Shown piece after piece: positions 1 to 7,290 of a DNA stretch of 11,275 bases. The translations under genes were made by a program, and so were the position numbers. The notes under the pieces are model-generated. The model did no database searches, had not been told where the DNA came from, and saw only the letters and a list, made by a program, of their open reading frames with translations. This stretch comes from an uncultured bacterium (lineage in GTDB: Bacteria > Eisenbacteria > RBG-16-71-46 > CAIMUX01): contig CAMPIC010000042.1 in assembly GCA_946886185.1 (NCBI GenBank), positions 1-11,275 of the forward strand. The letters run 5' to 3'. Each line of letters begins with the position of its first letter. Within the stretch, counting starts at the first letter, position 1.

Positions 1-738
1 CTGATCGCGCCGGGCACCTACGCGCTCACCGGCACCTCCACCGGAACCGCGGGCAATGAGATCCGTTCCATCTCGCTCAATCTCATGAATCTCCCGGGCC
101 CCGGCGCCTATCCGCTCGGTACGGGCGCCGGCGTTTCCGGAGGAATTGCCTCGTACATCGAGCCGGGCTCGGGTTGGACGACTCCGCTCAGCGGACTCGC
201 GGGAACCCTCACCGTGACGACGCTCACGGACAATCGCATGGTCGGGGAGTTCGCATTCGTTGCGAACCTGTCCACGGGATCAGGTCCCGATACCCGGACC
301 ATCTCTTCCGGTGCGTTCGACGTCCCGGTCGTGATCACAGGGACGCCCGGAGAGGTTCCGGATCGCAACCGCAACATGATCTCTGCGAAATTCGACGATG
401 AAATGTGGGTAGGGTCGACCGTGGCGACCACTCGGAATCCTTCCGTTATGATCTGGAGCGCGAACAACACACGCTGGTCCGCTTCGTTCTCATGGAACGG
501 CGTCGCTGCGCCCGACACGTTGGACCTCTCCGTCGAGAATCCTCCGATTTCGATCACGATCGGGCGGGTGGACGGCAGCGCCACCTGGAGTCTCGGTGCG
601 GGAGCGCAAGGAACGGTGGCGGTCGAATCGGTGACTCAATCTCGAATCGCGGGCCGTTTCGAGTGCATTCTCCCCCGCGCCCTCGGTTCCGGCGATCCGC
701 TCATCGTGACGGACGGAGTGTTCGACATCGGCTTCTGA
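1..738 (+). CDS. Partial repeated beta-sandwich protein (DUF6252-like), 5' end missing
   Basis: The reading frame is open from the first base to a TGA at 736-738, so the true start lies upstream of the window; 245 residues are visible. They form about two copies of one module. The first begins near residue 4 and ends around residue 105 with ISSGAFDVPV. The second begins at a short SAKFDDEMW stretch and ends with IVTDGVFDIGF at the C-terminus. Both carry the pattern G-x-hydrophobic-x-V, then I/M-x-G-x-F, then S/T-D-G-x-F-D. This resembles DUF6252-type secreted or lipoprotein beta-sandwich modules, by recall of the family pattern rather than a search. The sequence is rich in Gly, Ser and Thr, typical of an extracellular protein, but any signal peptide is outside the window. 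No catalytic motif is seen and the function is unknown. It converges on the beta-helix gene ending at 980. Confidence 0.75.
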   Translation: MIAPGTYALTGTSTGTAGNEIRSISLNLMNLPGPGAYPLGTGAGVSGGIASYIEPGSGWTTPLSGLAGTLTVTTLTDNRMVGEFAFVANLSTGSGPDTRTISSGAFDVPVVITGTPGEVPDRNRNMISAKFDDEMWVGSTVATTRNPSVMIWSANNTRWSASFSWNGVAAPDTLDLSVENPPISITIGRVDGSATWSLGAGAQGTVAVESVTQSRIAGRFECILPRALGSGDPLIVTDGVFDIGF

Positions 739-776
739 AGGCGGCGGGCGAGGCTATTCCGGTTCTCGTCACCACG

Positions 777-809
777 TGACGTCCGTTAATGACCGAGTGC
801 GGGACGTCA
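777..809. terminator. Inverted repeat between convergent genes, candidate bidirectional terminator
   Basis: TGACGTCC at 777-784 is the exact reverse complement of GGACGTCA at 802-809, giving an 8-bp stem with a 17-nt loop. It lies 38 nt after the stop of the first gene and about 170 nt beyond the stop of the convergent beta-helix gene. No strong T-run follows on either strand, so a protein-binding site is an alternative. Apart from this hairpin, I see nothing else in 739-979. Confidence 0.35.
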
Positions 810-979
810 TTGTCGCGGAGTGATCCAGATGGTGCCCAGGAGCGACACCGATCTGTTTCTTTGAGGATCCCACTCATCCGCAAGATTCCGGATTCCCCAA
901 TGATGTTGCAGAGCGATCTCGAATCCATTGGGCAGCGCGCGCTTCTTGGGTTGGAGGACAGCGCGGCGCACTGCTCCTC

Positions 980-2044
980 TCAACGGGACGTCCTTGGGTT
1001 GAAGGTGCTCTTGATTCGTCCCCAGCTGGACCGCTCCACGGCAACGGGGTCCCCGCACGCGACCGGCTGAGCGCCGATCAGGCCGCACTCGGGATTGGCG
1101 GCGGGCGCACATGGAGAGATCTCGTGTAGACGGAATTCGCCGTCCAGACCGCAAAAGAGCGGATCCAACGCCAGGTTGCCGCGCAGGTCAGACTGGCCGC
1201 TGGCGCATCCCACCCAGTCGCCCCCTTCGTTCCCAAAGATGTCGGAGCAGGAAATCAGCACGTCGGCGAACGGAAGGCATTCGACGCCCCTGGAGCCGGA
1301 GTTGAACGCGATGATGCAGTTTTCGATGGTCATGACAGGCGCGGGCAGGCCGCCTGTGAACAAGATCGCCGCTCCGAGCTCACAGGAATTGCCGACAATG
1401 GTGCATCCCCTCACGGTCGGCGCTCCATCGATGGCCAAGATCGCTCCGCCACCTCCGTTCAGCGCCGCGGTGTTGTAGGCGATGACGCAGTCCTCGACCT
1501 GAAGGGTGCTCGATGGGTTGTATGTCGAGGCGATCGCACCGCCCATGATCGCGCCGTTTCGGACGAACCGGCACGACCGGATCGTGGGCGACGCTCCCTT
1601 GCACAGGACGGCACCGCCCATGCTGAACCCGTCTTCATCCGGGCCGTACCCGTTCTGGACCGTTACTCCTTCGAGAACCGAGTCGTTGCCCTCGCCGTGG
1701 GCGAACAGAAAGCCTCGATGTGGCGCGGACACACTGCCGCCGCAGTCGATGAGGCATCGCGTGGGATCTCCGCTCTGGGAACGGATGGTGATCGCCTTGC
1801 CCAGGAAGTCGATATCTCGATTGCGTATCCGTTCGAAGGTCCCGTCGGTCAGCTCGATGACGTCTCCGTCCACGGCTGCATCCACGGCACGTTGGATGGA
1901 GGGGAAGTCTCCGGTGCCATCGGGTCGCACCACATAGATGGCTGCTGATGCACTACCGGCCACGAGCGCGAGACTCGCCGCCAATACCCACGGTCCCCAA
2001 GACCTGCTCGTCTCGCATCGCGATGTGGATACAGCCATGGTCAT
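980..2044 (-). CDS. Exported right-handed beta-helix (pectin-lyase-like) repeat protein
   Basis: The product is 354 residues. The ATG at 2044 is chosen because AGGAGG (2052-2057) sits 7 nt upstream; an ATG at 2038 would be spaced less well. Residues 18-34 form a hydrophobic signal peptide ending SASA, with likely cleavage before AIYVV. Residues 37-100 match the start of pectin-lyase-fold proteins (DGTGDFPSIQRAVDAA, then GDVIEL, then KAITIRS). Residues about 110-300 hold short coils of the PbH1 type, with repeating TIRSCRFVRN, LQVEDCVIAYN, TVRGCTIVGN and TIENCIIAFN. The end of the domain (LDPLFCG, then EFRLHEISPCAPAANPECGLIGA) is typical of secreted beta-helix proteins from uncultured bacteria. 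No carbohydrate-lyase catalytic residues are evident, so it may bind or be structural. It ends in a short tail containing SSWGRIK. It is the second gene of a unit with the DUF3160 protein. Confidence 0.85.
   Translation of the reverse strand: MTMAVSTSRCETSRSWGPWVLAASLALVAGSASAAIYVVRPDGTGDFPSIQRAVDAAVDGDVIELTDGTFERIRNRDIDFLGKAITIRSQSGDPTRCLIDCGGSVSAPHRGFLFAHGEGNDSVLEGVTVQNGYGPDEDGFSMGGAVLCKGASPTIRSCRFVRNGAIMGGAIASTYNPSSTLQVEDCVIAYNTAALNGGGGAILAIDGAPTVRGCTIVGNSCELGAAILFTGGLPAPVMTIENCIIAFNSGSRGVECLPFADVLISCSDIFGNEGGDWVGCASGQSDLRGNLALDPLFCGLDGEFRLHEISPCAPAANPECGLIGAQPVACGDPVAVERSSWGRIKSTFNPRTSR
998..1039 (-). other. C-terminal WG..K tail motif of the beta-helix protein
   Basis: After the beta-helix ends (VACGDP), the protein closes with VERSSWGRIKSTFN followed by five more residues. 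The central S-S/T-W-G-basic-I/V-K-x-x-aromatic pattern recurs at the very end of the unrelated exported protein at 9240-9851. A shared short tail on two secreted proteins of different fold suggests a sorting or processing signal. That role is inferred. Confidence 0.5.
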
Positions 2045-2051
2045 CCCGATG

Positions 2052-2057
2052 CCTCCT
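2052..2057 (-). promoter_or_regulatory. Ribosome binding site overlapping the upstream stop codon
   Basis: On the minus strand the sequence TAGGAGG contains both the TAG stop of the DUF3160 gene (2056-2058) and the AGGAGG ribosome binding site of the beta-helix gene (ATG at 2044). This fixes the start of the downstream gene and suggests that the two are translated in a coupled way from one mRNA. Confidence 0.75.
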
Positions 2058-4911
2058 AACGAATCATGACCAACTTCTGGGTGGAAACCTCCGACCCCGC
2101 TTCCAGCGCGACGTAGTACACCCCGGCGGAAGCCTTTCTTCCGTCGGAGTCGTTTCCGTCCCATTTCACGTGGACGAGGTGTGGGCCTCCATCCATGCGG
2201 AACGAGCGCACCCGACTTCCCACGCTATCGAAGATGGAAATCTGGACTCCACCCGTATGCGGCTGCGCGAGTCGGAACGAAATGATCGCGTCGCCACGCG
2301 CCGGGTTCGGCGACACACCGAAGAACGGCGTCAGACTGTCCGGAGCATCGGCCCCGTCGTCTTCTTGCCCATCGCCTTCTTGCCCGTCGCCCGGAGCGCC
2401 ATCGTCATCTGGAGGCGTGCCGGTGGAGTCCGAAGGAGCACCACCGTCATCAGGCGTGCCGGTCGAGTCTGAAGGCGCTCCATCGTCATCGGGTGTACCC
2501 GTCGAATCTGAAGGAGCACCGCCATCATCGGGTGTGCCGGTCGAATCCGAAGGCGCGTCCGTGGAATCCGGAGGCGCATCGTCCGGATCACCCGGATCTC
2601 CGCCCAACGGCGCCGGCAACACCCAGTCTGTAACTTGGAGCGGCGGCTCAGTGACCAGCCTCGGACCACCAGCTACTGCGCGTCCTCCGGCGTCGGCCAG
2701 ATACACATTCGTCCAGTCCGGGCGCGCCGGAGCGCGGCTGCTTCGATACAGATGGTTCCACTCCTCGTCGCTCAGGCGAGTGAACCCGGAGGTGACGAAC
2801 TGGTGATACGAAGCCACCGGACCGACGTACGCGATCGCATCGCATCCCGGGAGCGCAGCCACGAAAATGCCGAGCTCCGGATCACCGGTCGCGACGTGCA
2901 GCACCTGCCTGCGGTTCGGATCGGTATGCACGTCCGCCACCACCGCATCAGGTTCAAGCGCGGTTCCCGCGAAGTCGTCCTCTATCGATCTCCCATTTAC
3001 GAAAGACGCATAAATCAGATCCGGATACCAACCCAGATGCTCCGTCGAGCCGTGACTGCAGGCGTCCCCATCGGCGGGGTAATAATGGGTGTCGTATGCG
3101 GCCGACTGGAGGAACCGGAACTCATCCTCCGTGAAAGACTCCCCCATGAGCTCCTTGGTCGCGATCCTACCGAGCTGATCCAGTGTCTGTTCGAGATTGT
3201 CGAAGTAAGATTCGACGTCGCGCAACCTCGGAACCGACGCGAATGCTTGGGATGCTCGCCGCGCGAACGTGGCCAGGGCGCTGTAGAACTCCGGCACCGG
3301 CTCGACGTATCCGTGCGGGTACGAGCACGTAGGAAGATCGCCCGTATACGACGGTTTGGCGTAGAGCAGGTTGTCGTGACGCAGCTCTGTCCAGGCGGCA
3401 AGCTGCGTGTTCACCTTCTGCTGCTGCCACGCGCCGGTTTCCATGAACTGCGGCACTTCATCCCCGCGTCCCGTCTTGGAGAGAGTGCGAATGGCCTCCA
3501 GCCATGCGGTGTAAAGACTCTCTCCCCAGGTCGCTTCGTCTCCGCTGTCCATCAGATAGCGCAGCGCGCCCAGGTTCCAGGCGTATTCGTGAGTCTCCAT
3601 CTCGGTCCGGAGAAACGGAAGCACGTCGTCGTTTCCCAGGGCGAAGAGGGCATCGAGAGGGTCCGGCATCACGCGGCAAGGCGGCTCCAGAGTTTCCGGG
3701 TTGGCGCAAGGAGTGAACGGATAGACGACCTGGCCGGTGATGAACGAGTCGGGAATGAAACGCTGCCCCATGAGCAGGAACGAAAACGGCAACCCTTCGC
3801 GGCTCGGATCGAGCTGGAAGTCGAACGTCAGAACCTGAGAGAGAGTGCGTTGCGCCGCGTAGGGACCGCGGTTCAACTCCGCAACCAGTTCGCTCACCCG
3901 GCTTGATTCGAGGAATGCGGGCGCGGGCAGCGCGCCAAGGGACGCGGACAGGCTCTCCAGGTCCGCGAGCGTCAGGTTGTCCGGAGCTGCCACCAGCTCG
4001 CGCAGGATGCGATCGATGTTTTCCAGGTGCGGTTCAGCGCCACTGGTTCTCGCGAGCTCCGCCAACAGGAAGGCGTCGGTGATCTCGCGAGAGAGATCCT
4101 CCCGTCTGTCCGGATGGGTGAATCGAAACTCGGTTCGTCCGATCCACATCATGCAGCGAAAGTACTCCCGGATCCTTCCTTCCTGCGAAGTGTAGTGCCC
4201 TCGCAGCTTGAACTGGCTGAAGTCATAGACGCGAGTCCTCGGATGGAAGAGTGCGATCTCCACGACCTCTTCGCTCTGGATCAGCTCGAGGATCGTCGCC
4301 ACCTCGCTTTCGACATCGCTCCAGGGTTGAATGTCGCGCCGAGGTTCGAGCAGACGGCGAGCCACCGTCAGATACACGTCCAGATCCGCGAGACAGCGTT
4401 CGACGCGAGGATCTCCCGCATGACGCCTTTCCAGCTCCGGCCAGGCGGCGTGCATCTTCTCGATGGCCGTATCCAACTGCGGGAGGAGGTACTCCGTCTC
4501 CACCTTCTCCAGGATCTGATCATAGGAGCGATGAACCGCGTGCAGGATTGCATCGGTGGAAATGAAGACGGGCAGGTCCGCATGCCAGACCCACTTGAAT
4601 GCGTCTCCGTAGGACTCATGACGCCAACGCTGACTGACGACGAAGTCGTGTTGTTGGAGAAGGGCAAGCTCGTCGCGGGTGAGGCCCAGCTTCGCGTCGA
4701 TTTCCTCGAAAAAGTACGGAGCCACTTCGCGACGAGGGACCGCAGGCTCGTACGGCCCGAACGGTTCGTACGAATGGATGAGCTGTTCTCCTGACAAACC
4801 CCACGTTTGCGACAGATGCGCGCGATAGGCCTCGAAGTCGAACTCGGCCTGGGCCGACGAGGAGAGGGTCAAGACAAACAAGACGACGAGAGATCGAGCT
4901 TCCCACTTCAT
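2056..4911 (-). CDS. Exported DUF3160-family protein with Ser/Thr/Pro/Asp linker and FlgD-Ig/T9SS-like C-terminal domain
   Basis: The product is 951 residues. The start at 4911 follows GGAGGT (4916-4921) with a 4-nt gap, and it places a clean signal peptide (residues 1-22, ending SSSAQA) at the N-terminus. Residues about 45-780 match the large, mostly helical DUF3160 family, including PVFISTDAILHAVHRSYDQI at about 114-133. Its function is not established. Residues about 787-840 are a low-complexity linker of four near-identical 13-14 residue units, followed by Asp/Gly/Glu-rich sequence. Residues 859-951 form a C-terminal domain opening with SPNPARGDAIISF and containing WDGNDSDGRKASAGVYYVAL and a closing TQKLVMIR. 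This is the pattern of FlgD-Ig/type A sorting domains of type IX secretion substrates. The protein is therefore predicted to be surface-exposed or secreted. It is the first gene of a unit with the beta-helix protein. Confidence 0.88.
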   Translation of the reverse strand: MKWEARSLVVLFVLTLSSSAQAEFDFEAYRAHLSQTWGLSGEQLIHSYEPFGPYEPAVPRREVAPYFFEEIDAKLGLTRDELALLQQHDFVVSQRWRHESYGDAFKWVWHADLPVFISTDAILHAVHRSYDQILEKVETEYLLPQLDTAIEKMHAAWPELERRHAGDPRVERCLADLDVYLTVARRLLEPRRDIQPWSDVESEVATILELIQSEEVVEIALFHPRTRVYDFSQFKLRGHYTSQEGRIREYFRCMMWIGRTEFRFTHPDRREDLSREITDAFLLAELARTSGAEPHLENIDRILRELVAAPDNLTLADLESLSASLGALPAPAFLESSRVSELVAELNRGPYAAQRTLSQVLTFDFQLDPSREGLPFSFLLMGQRFIPDSFITGQVVYPFTPCANPETLEPPCRVMPDPLDALFALGNDDVLPFLRTEMETHEYAWNLGALRYLMDSGDEATWGESLYTAWLEAIRTLSKTGRGDEVPQFMETGAWQQQKVNTQLAAWTELRHDNLLYAKPSYTGDLPTCSYPHGYVEPVPEFYSALATFARRASQAFASVPRLRDVESYFDNLEQTLDQLGRIATKELMGESFTEDEFRFLQSAAYDTHYYPADGDACSHGSTEHLGWYPDLIYASFVNGRSIEDDFAGTALEPDAVVADVHTDPNRRQVLHVATGDPELGIFVAALPGCDAIAYVGPVASYHQFVTSGFTRLSDEEWNHLYRSSRAPARPDWTNVYLADAGGRAVAGGPRLVTEPPLQVTDWVLPAPLGGDPGDPDDAPPDSTDAPSDSTGTPDDGGAPSDSTGTPDDDGAPSDSTGTPDDGGAPSDSTGTPPDDDGAPGDGQEGDGQEDDGADAPDSLTPFFGVSPNPARGDAIISFRLAQPHTGGVQISIFDSVGSRVRSFRMDGGPHLVHVKWDGNDSDGRKASAGVYYVALEAGSEVSTQKLVMIR
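2393..2551 (-). repeat. In-frame tandem repeat (42 + 3 x 39 bp) encoding the linker
   Basis: Four adjacent copies lie at 2393-2434 (42 bp), 2435-2473, 2474-2512 and 2513-2551 (39 bp each), with more degenerate copies towards 2590. Each encodes GAPSDSTGTPDD plus G or D; the 42-bp copy has one extra Pro. Differences are mostly at third codon positions, so the peptide is conserved more than the DNA. The array joins the DUF3160 domain to the C-terminal sorting-like domain. A copy-number change would alter linker length without breaking the frame. Confidence 0.9.
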
Positions 4912-4936
4912 GGCGACCTCCGATGCGGCGAAGACC

Positions 4937-4957
4937 CCACCGCAAACAGGACGGTGG
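4937..4957 (-). promoter_or_regulatory. Hairpin in the 5' leader of the DUF3160 gene
   Basis: CCACCG (4937-4942) pairs with CGGTGG (4952-4957) around a 9-nt loop. It ends about 15 nt before the ribosome binding site (4916-4921) of the downstream minus-strand gene. It could affect mRNA stability or translation. No known riboswitch pattern is recognised. Confidence 0.3.
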
Positions 4958-5014
4958 ATCCCGGCCGTGTAAGAGTACACCGATTCGGCCCCGTGGGGAA
5001 ATGCTCTGACCGGC

Positions 5015-5059
5015 ACATGCGGGACGTACGTACATGCTCCGGAGCGTTCCCGCACATGT
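5015..5059. repeat. Nested inverted repeat between yedE-like and DUF3160 genes
   Basis: ACAT+GCGGGA (5015-5024) pairs with TCCCGC (5048-5053) and, after a 2-nt bulge, ATGT (5056-5059). The loop contains the perfect 10-bp palindrome GCTCCGGAGC (5036-5045). It lies in the 271-nt gap between the two minus-strand genes, whose size suggests that the DUF3160 gene has its own promoter. There is no T-run, so an operator or a factor-assisted stop is as likely as an intrinsic terminator. Confidence 0.4.
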
Positions 5060-5182
5060 TCAAACGGCCGAGTGCAGCGACTGACCATGGGTCACTTGCC
5101 GGTTGCCCCAGGCAAACACCCAATTGCGGCTCCGTCTTGGGGGACGGCCTCGTCAGAGCATTCGCCGCGATTCGCTTCTCGA

Positions 5183-6328
5183 TCAGCTCGATCGCGCGGC
5201 TTTGGACGAGGCGGACACGATCGCCGCAGCGTAAAGGAGCGCTGCCAGACCTCCGAGGATCACGACGGCGCGCCCGGCTTCGGTCGTCCCGCTTCCGGAG
5301 GACACGATGCCGAGCCCGTGCGCGGTCGCGCCGCCGACCAGCAGGCCCATGACCGTGACGAACGCATCTCCATTGCCCTCCCCGGAGAGCACCATCTGAC
5401 GCACAGGACACCCGCCGGCGAGCGCGCCGGTCAATCCCACGACCGCCATCGCGGCGATGTTCCATACCGTCTCCGGCTGCGAAGCAGGCTGACCGGTCCA
5501 ACCGAATTTCCATGCGCCGGTCATCAATGAGATCAACGCGTATCCCACGACGAGACAGCCCGCGCCGATCAACATCGCGCGCTGGCGAAGGAACACTTGG
5601 CGGGCCGCGGTCACCGCGCAAAATCCGGTCGCCGACATGATCGCGCCCGCGATCGACGCGATCACAAGCGACCAAACCCAGAAGGCATGGGGCGGATCAC
5701 CCGCGGCTCCGGGCCCCGGTCCCGCGAGTCCTGCGCCGAAGAGGAACGCGAGCAGCAATGCGGCAGCGACCGCCGGGCCGACCCATCCGACGGCCGGAGC
5801 GACGACCGCGGTGCGCCCGATGGAATAGCCTTTCTTCTCGAACCACAGTCCGACCCCGACACCCGCGACGAATCCGATCGCTCCCATCACCGCGTGCAGG
5901 TCTCCGCCCCCGATCCGTTGCAACATCCGGAATGGACAACCCAGAAAGACGAGGGCGGTCCAACCCATGATCACGCCCAGGAGGAACCGGCTCACGGCGA
6001 AGCTCCCCGAACGCGCCTGATACTTCCGGCGAAGCACCACCCAGAAGAACGCGCCCAGAATGACTCCGGCCACCTCGGGCCGGAAGATCCTCGGTCCCGC
6101 GCCGGTGAACATGTTCAGAGAGCCGGCTGTATCCCGGAGAAAGCAGGCTCCGCAGATCCCCATGTTTCCCGGATTGCCGAGGAACACGAGCAACGAGGCT
6201 CCCACTCCGACGGCCGCCATCAACAGCCAGCCCAGCCGCTCGCCTCGCTTGCTCGTGCTATCGCTTCTCAGCATTGGAAAGAACCCCGACTTTCGTGACT
6301 GGTGAACTTCGGGAGAGGCGAGGTTCAT
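5183..6328 (-). CDS. yedE: YedE/YeeE-family membrane transporter (putative selenium or sulfur-compound importer)
   Basis: The product is 381 residues. The ATG at 6328 has an ideal AGGAGGT (6334-6340) 5 nt upstream. The protein is hydrophobic, with about nine to ten membrane segments. It contains the signature pieces of the YeeE/YedE family: GNPGNMGICGACFLRDTAG (residues 51-69), LGCPFRM (129-135), GGDLHAVMGAIGFVAG (141-156) and GGCPVRQMVLSGEGNGDA (305-322). Conserved cysteines are at 59, 62, 131, 237 and 307. Related YeeE proteins import thiosulfate using membrane cysteines. The YedE subgroup is annotated as a selenium transporter because it co-occurs with selenium-use genes. The full-length pattern fits the YedE subgroup, but no selD, yedF/tusA or sulfurtransferase gene is in the window, so the substrate is unproven. 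The first 30 residues are a charged cytoplasmic extension. Confidence 0.87.
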   Translation of the reverse strand: MNLASPEVHQSRKSGFFPMLRSDSTSKRGERLGWLLMAAVGVGASLLVFLGNPGNMGICGACFLRDTAGSLNMFTGAGPRIFRPEVAGVILGAFFWVVLRRKYQARSGSFAVSRFLLGVIMGWTALVFLGCPFRMLQRIGGGDLHAVMGAIGFVAGVGVGLWFEKKGYSIGRTAVVAPAVGWVGPAVAAALLLAFLFGAGLAGPGPGAAGDPPHAFWVWSLVIASIAGAIMSATGFCAVTAARQVFLRQRAMLIGAGCLVVGYALISLMTGAWKFGWTGQPASQPETVWNIAAMAVVGLTGALAGGCPVRQMVLSGEGNGDAFVTVMGLLVGGATAHGLGIVSSGSGTTEAGRAVVILGGLAALLYAAAIVSASSKAARSS

Positions 6329-6428
6329 CGCGCACCTCCTATGAATCGATCCCACATCGACCCGGCAGTATCTCCAGATCAACTCCAGTAGGTCCACAAC
6401 TCCATGGTGTCCGGACAGACAGGAAGGG

Positions 6429-6440
6429 ATTCGATCGAAT
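6429..6440. promoter_or_regulatory. 12-bp perfect palindrome, candidate operator
   Basis: ATTCGATCGAAT is identical to its reverse complement. It lies 101 nt upstream of the yedE-like start, on the side expected for that gene's promoter. This suggests a dimeric regulator site; no specific regulator is identified. Confidence 0.4.
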
Positions 6441-6486
6441 TGTCATCATGGTCTGACCTGATCACCGAGGGAAGCGGCTGTCCGAT

Positions 6487-6520
6487 CGAGACATGCTTCA
6501 CCTCGAGACATGCTCCACCT
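6487..6520. repeat. 17-bp tandem direct repeat (two copies)
   Basis: CGAGACATGCTTCACCT (6487-6503) is followed immediately by the same 17 bases with a single T-to-C change (6504-6520). It lies between the divergent yedE-like and GNAT genes. It could be a direct-repeat regulator site or a recent small duplication. Confidence 0.8.
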
Positions 6521-6709
6521 ATCTGCTGCCCGTTGGAGGGAAGCATCCGGTCCATGGATTCATGGATCCCCGATTGATGAGCGAGACCGGCAATCGGGTC
6601 CGTGTGTCATCATCCTTGATCCTGAGAAGCGGACACGCGGATCATCCGCCGATTGAACGGACTGCATGCTCCGAGAGTCTGCAGTCTTCTCGATCATGGC
6701 CGAACCAGT

Positions 6710-6714
6710 AGGAG
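6710..6714 (+). promoter_or_regulatory. Ribosome binding site deciding the GNAT start
   Basis: AGGAG lies 11 nt before the ATG at 6726. The in-frame ATGs at 6666 and 6696 have no such site. The start at 6726 also gives the usual GNAT N-terminus (MIRQL). Confidence 0.5.
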
Positions 6715-6725
6715 ATGCCGTTCCG

Positions 6726-7241
6726 ATGATCCGTCAACTCGACCCCAATGATGCCGAAGCGTGGTCCTCGATTCGCCGGGAAATGCTGGAACGGAATCCA
6801 CTCGCGTTCGGCGCATCCATTCCGGATGAGCCGGAGGTCCTTCTCGAGACGGCACGCCAGCGTCTGACCGAGCGCGCCGAGTCGGCCGTCTTGGGCGCGT
6901 TCGATTCATCGAGGCTGGTCGGTACCGTCGGGGTGAAGCGACATGAAGGATTGAAAGAGCGCCACAAGGCGTTCATCTGGGGGATGTACGTCAGCGAAAC
7001 GCACCGCGGGCGCGGCCTCGGCAGCCTCTTACTGCGCGAGGCGATCGATCGCGCGCGGTCCTGGGACGGCCTCGAGCAAGTGCATTTGACGGTGAGCGAG
7101 GTCGCGATCGAGGCCAGGCGGATGTACGAACGGCATGGCTTCCGGGCCTGGGGACGCGAGCCGCGCGCCCTTCTCTGGGAAGGACGCGCCGCGGACGAGC
7201 ATCACATGGTCCTGACGCTGCGCGACTCCCTCGTGGAGTGA
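6726..7241 (+). CDS. GNAT-family N-acetyltransferase
   Basis: The product is 171 residues, the usual length of a single GNAT domain. It begins with an IRQLDPNDAEAW strand/helix start followed by NPLAFGASIPDE, common in this family. The acetyl-CoA pyrophosphate-binding loop is clear as R94-G-R-G-L-G99 within GMYVSETHRGRGLGSLLL (86-103). It is followed by HLTVSEVAIEARRMYERHGF (120-139), the motif B helix and the strand that closes the CoA site. The start at 6726 is preferred over ATGs at 6666 and 6696 on ribosome-site grounds. The substrate cannot be read from the sequence. It converges on the KamA-like gene with a gap of 71 nt, raising the possibility of a functional link like that of the AblA/AblB pair, although true AblB proteins are longer and lie in the same operon. 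Confidence 0.88.
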   Translation: MIRQLDPNDAEAWSSIRREMLERNPLAFGASIPDEPEVLLETARQRLTERAESAVLGAFDSSRLVGTVGVKRHEGLKERHKAFIWGMYVSETHRGRGLGSLLLREAIDRARSWDGLEQVHLTVSEVAIEARRMYERHGFRAWGREPRALLWEGRAADEHHMVLTLRDSLVE

Positions 7242-7290
7242 ACCGTCGGCCGCTGTGAATGCATTTCGATTCCTTTCGGGAAGCAAGACA

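Larger units (their letters stand above)
6329..6725. other. Divergent intergenic region (yedE-like / GNAT)
   Basis: This 397-nt stretch has no convincing gene. A frame open at 6493-6711 lacks a ribosome binding site and any recognisable composition. It holds the yedE-like ribosome binding site (6334-6340), a 12-bp perfect palindrome (6429-6440), a 17-bp tandem repeat (6487-6520) and, at its right end, the GNAT ribosome binding site. Both promoters should lie here, but I cannot place -10 or -35 boxes with confidence. Confidence 0.6.

Noticed and set aside
2393..2590. CRISPR-like or transposon-like repeat
   Set aside because: The units are contiguous without spacers, keep the reading frame and encode a low-complexity protein linker.
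2635..3906. Long open frame (423 codons) on the plus strand opposite the DUF3160 gene
   Set aside because: It is antisense to a recognised family member with signal peptide and sorting-like domain. Its product is Arg-rich and featureless and it has no ribosome binding site. High GC keeps such shadow frames open.
4912..5088. 59-residue N-terminal extension of the DUF3160 protein
   Set aside because: The start at 4911 has GGAGGT at close spacing and begins directly with a signal peptide; the extension covers hairpins and likely promoter DNA.
6493..6711. Possible 72-codon gene between yedE-like and GNAT genes
   Set aside because: There is no ribosome binding site, no domain-like sequence, and it begins inside the 17-bp tandem repeat.
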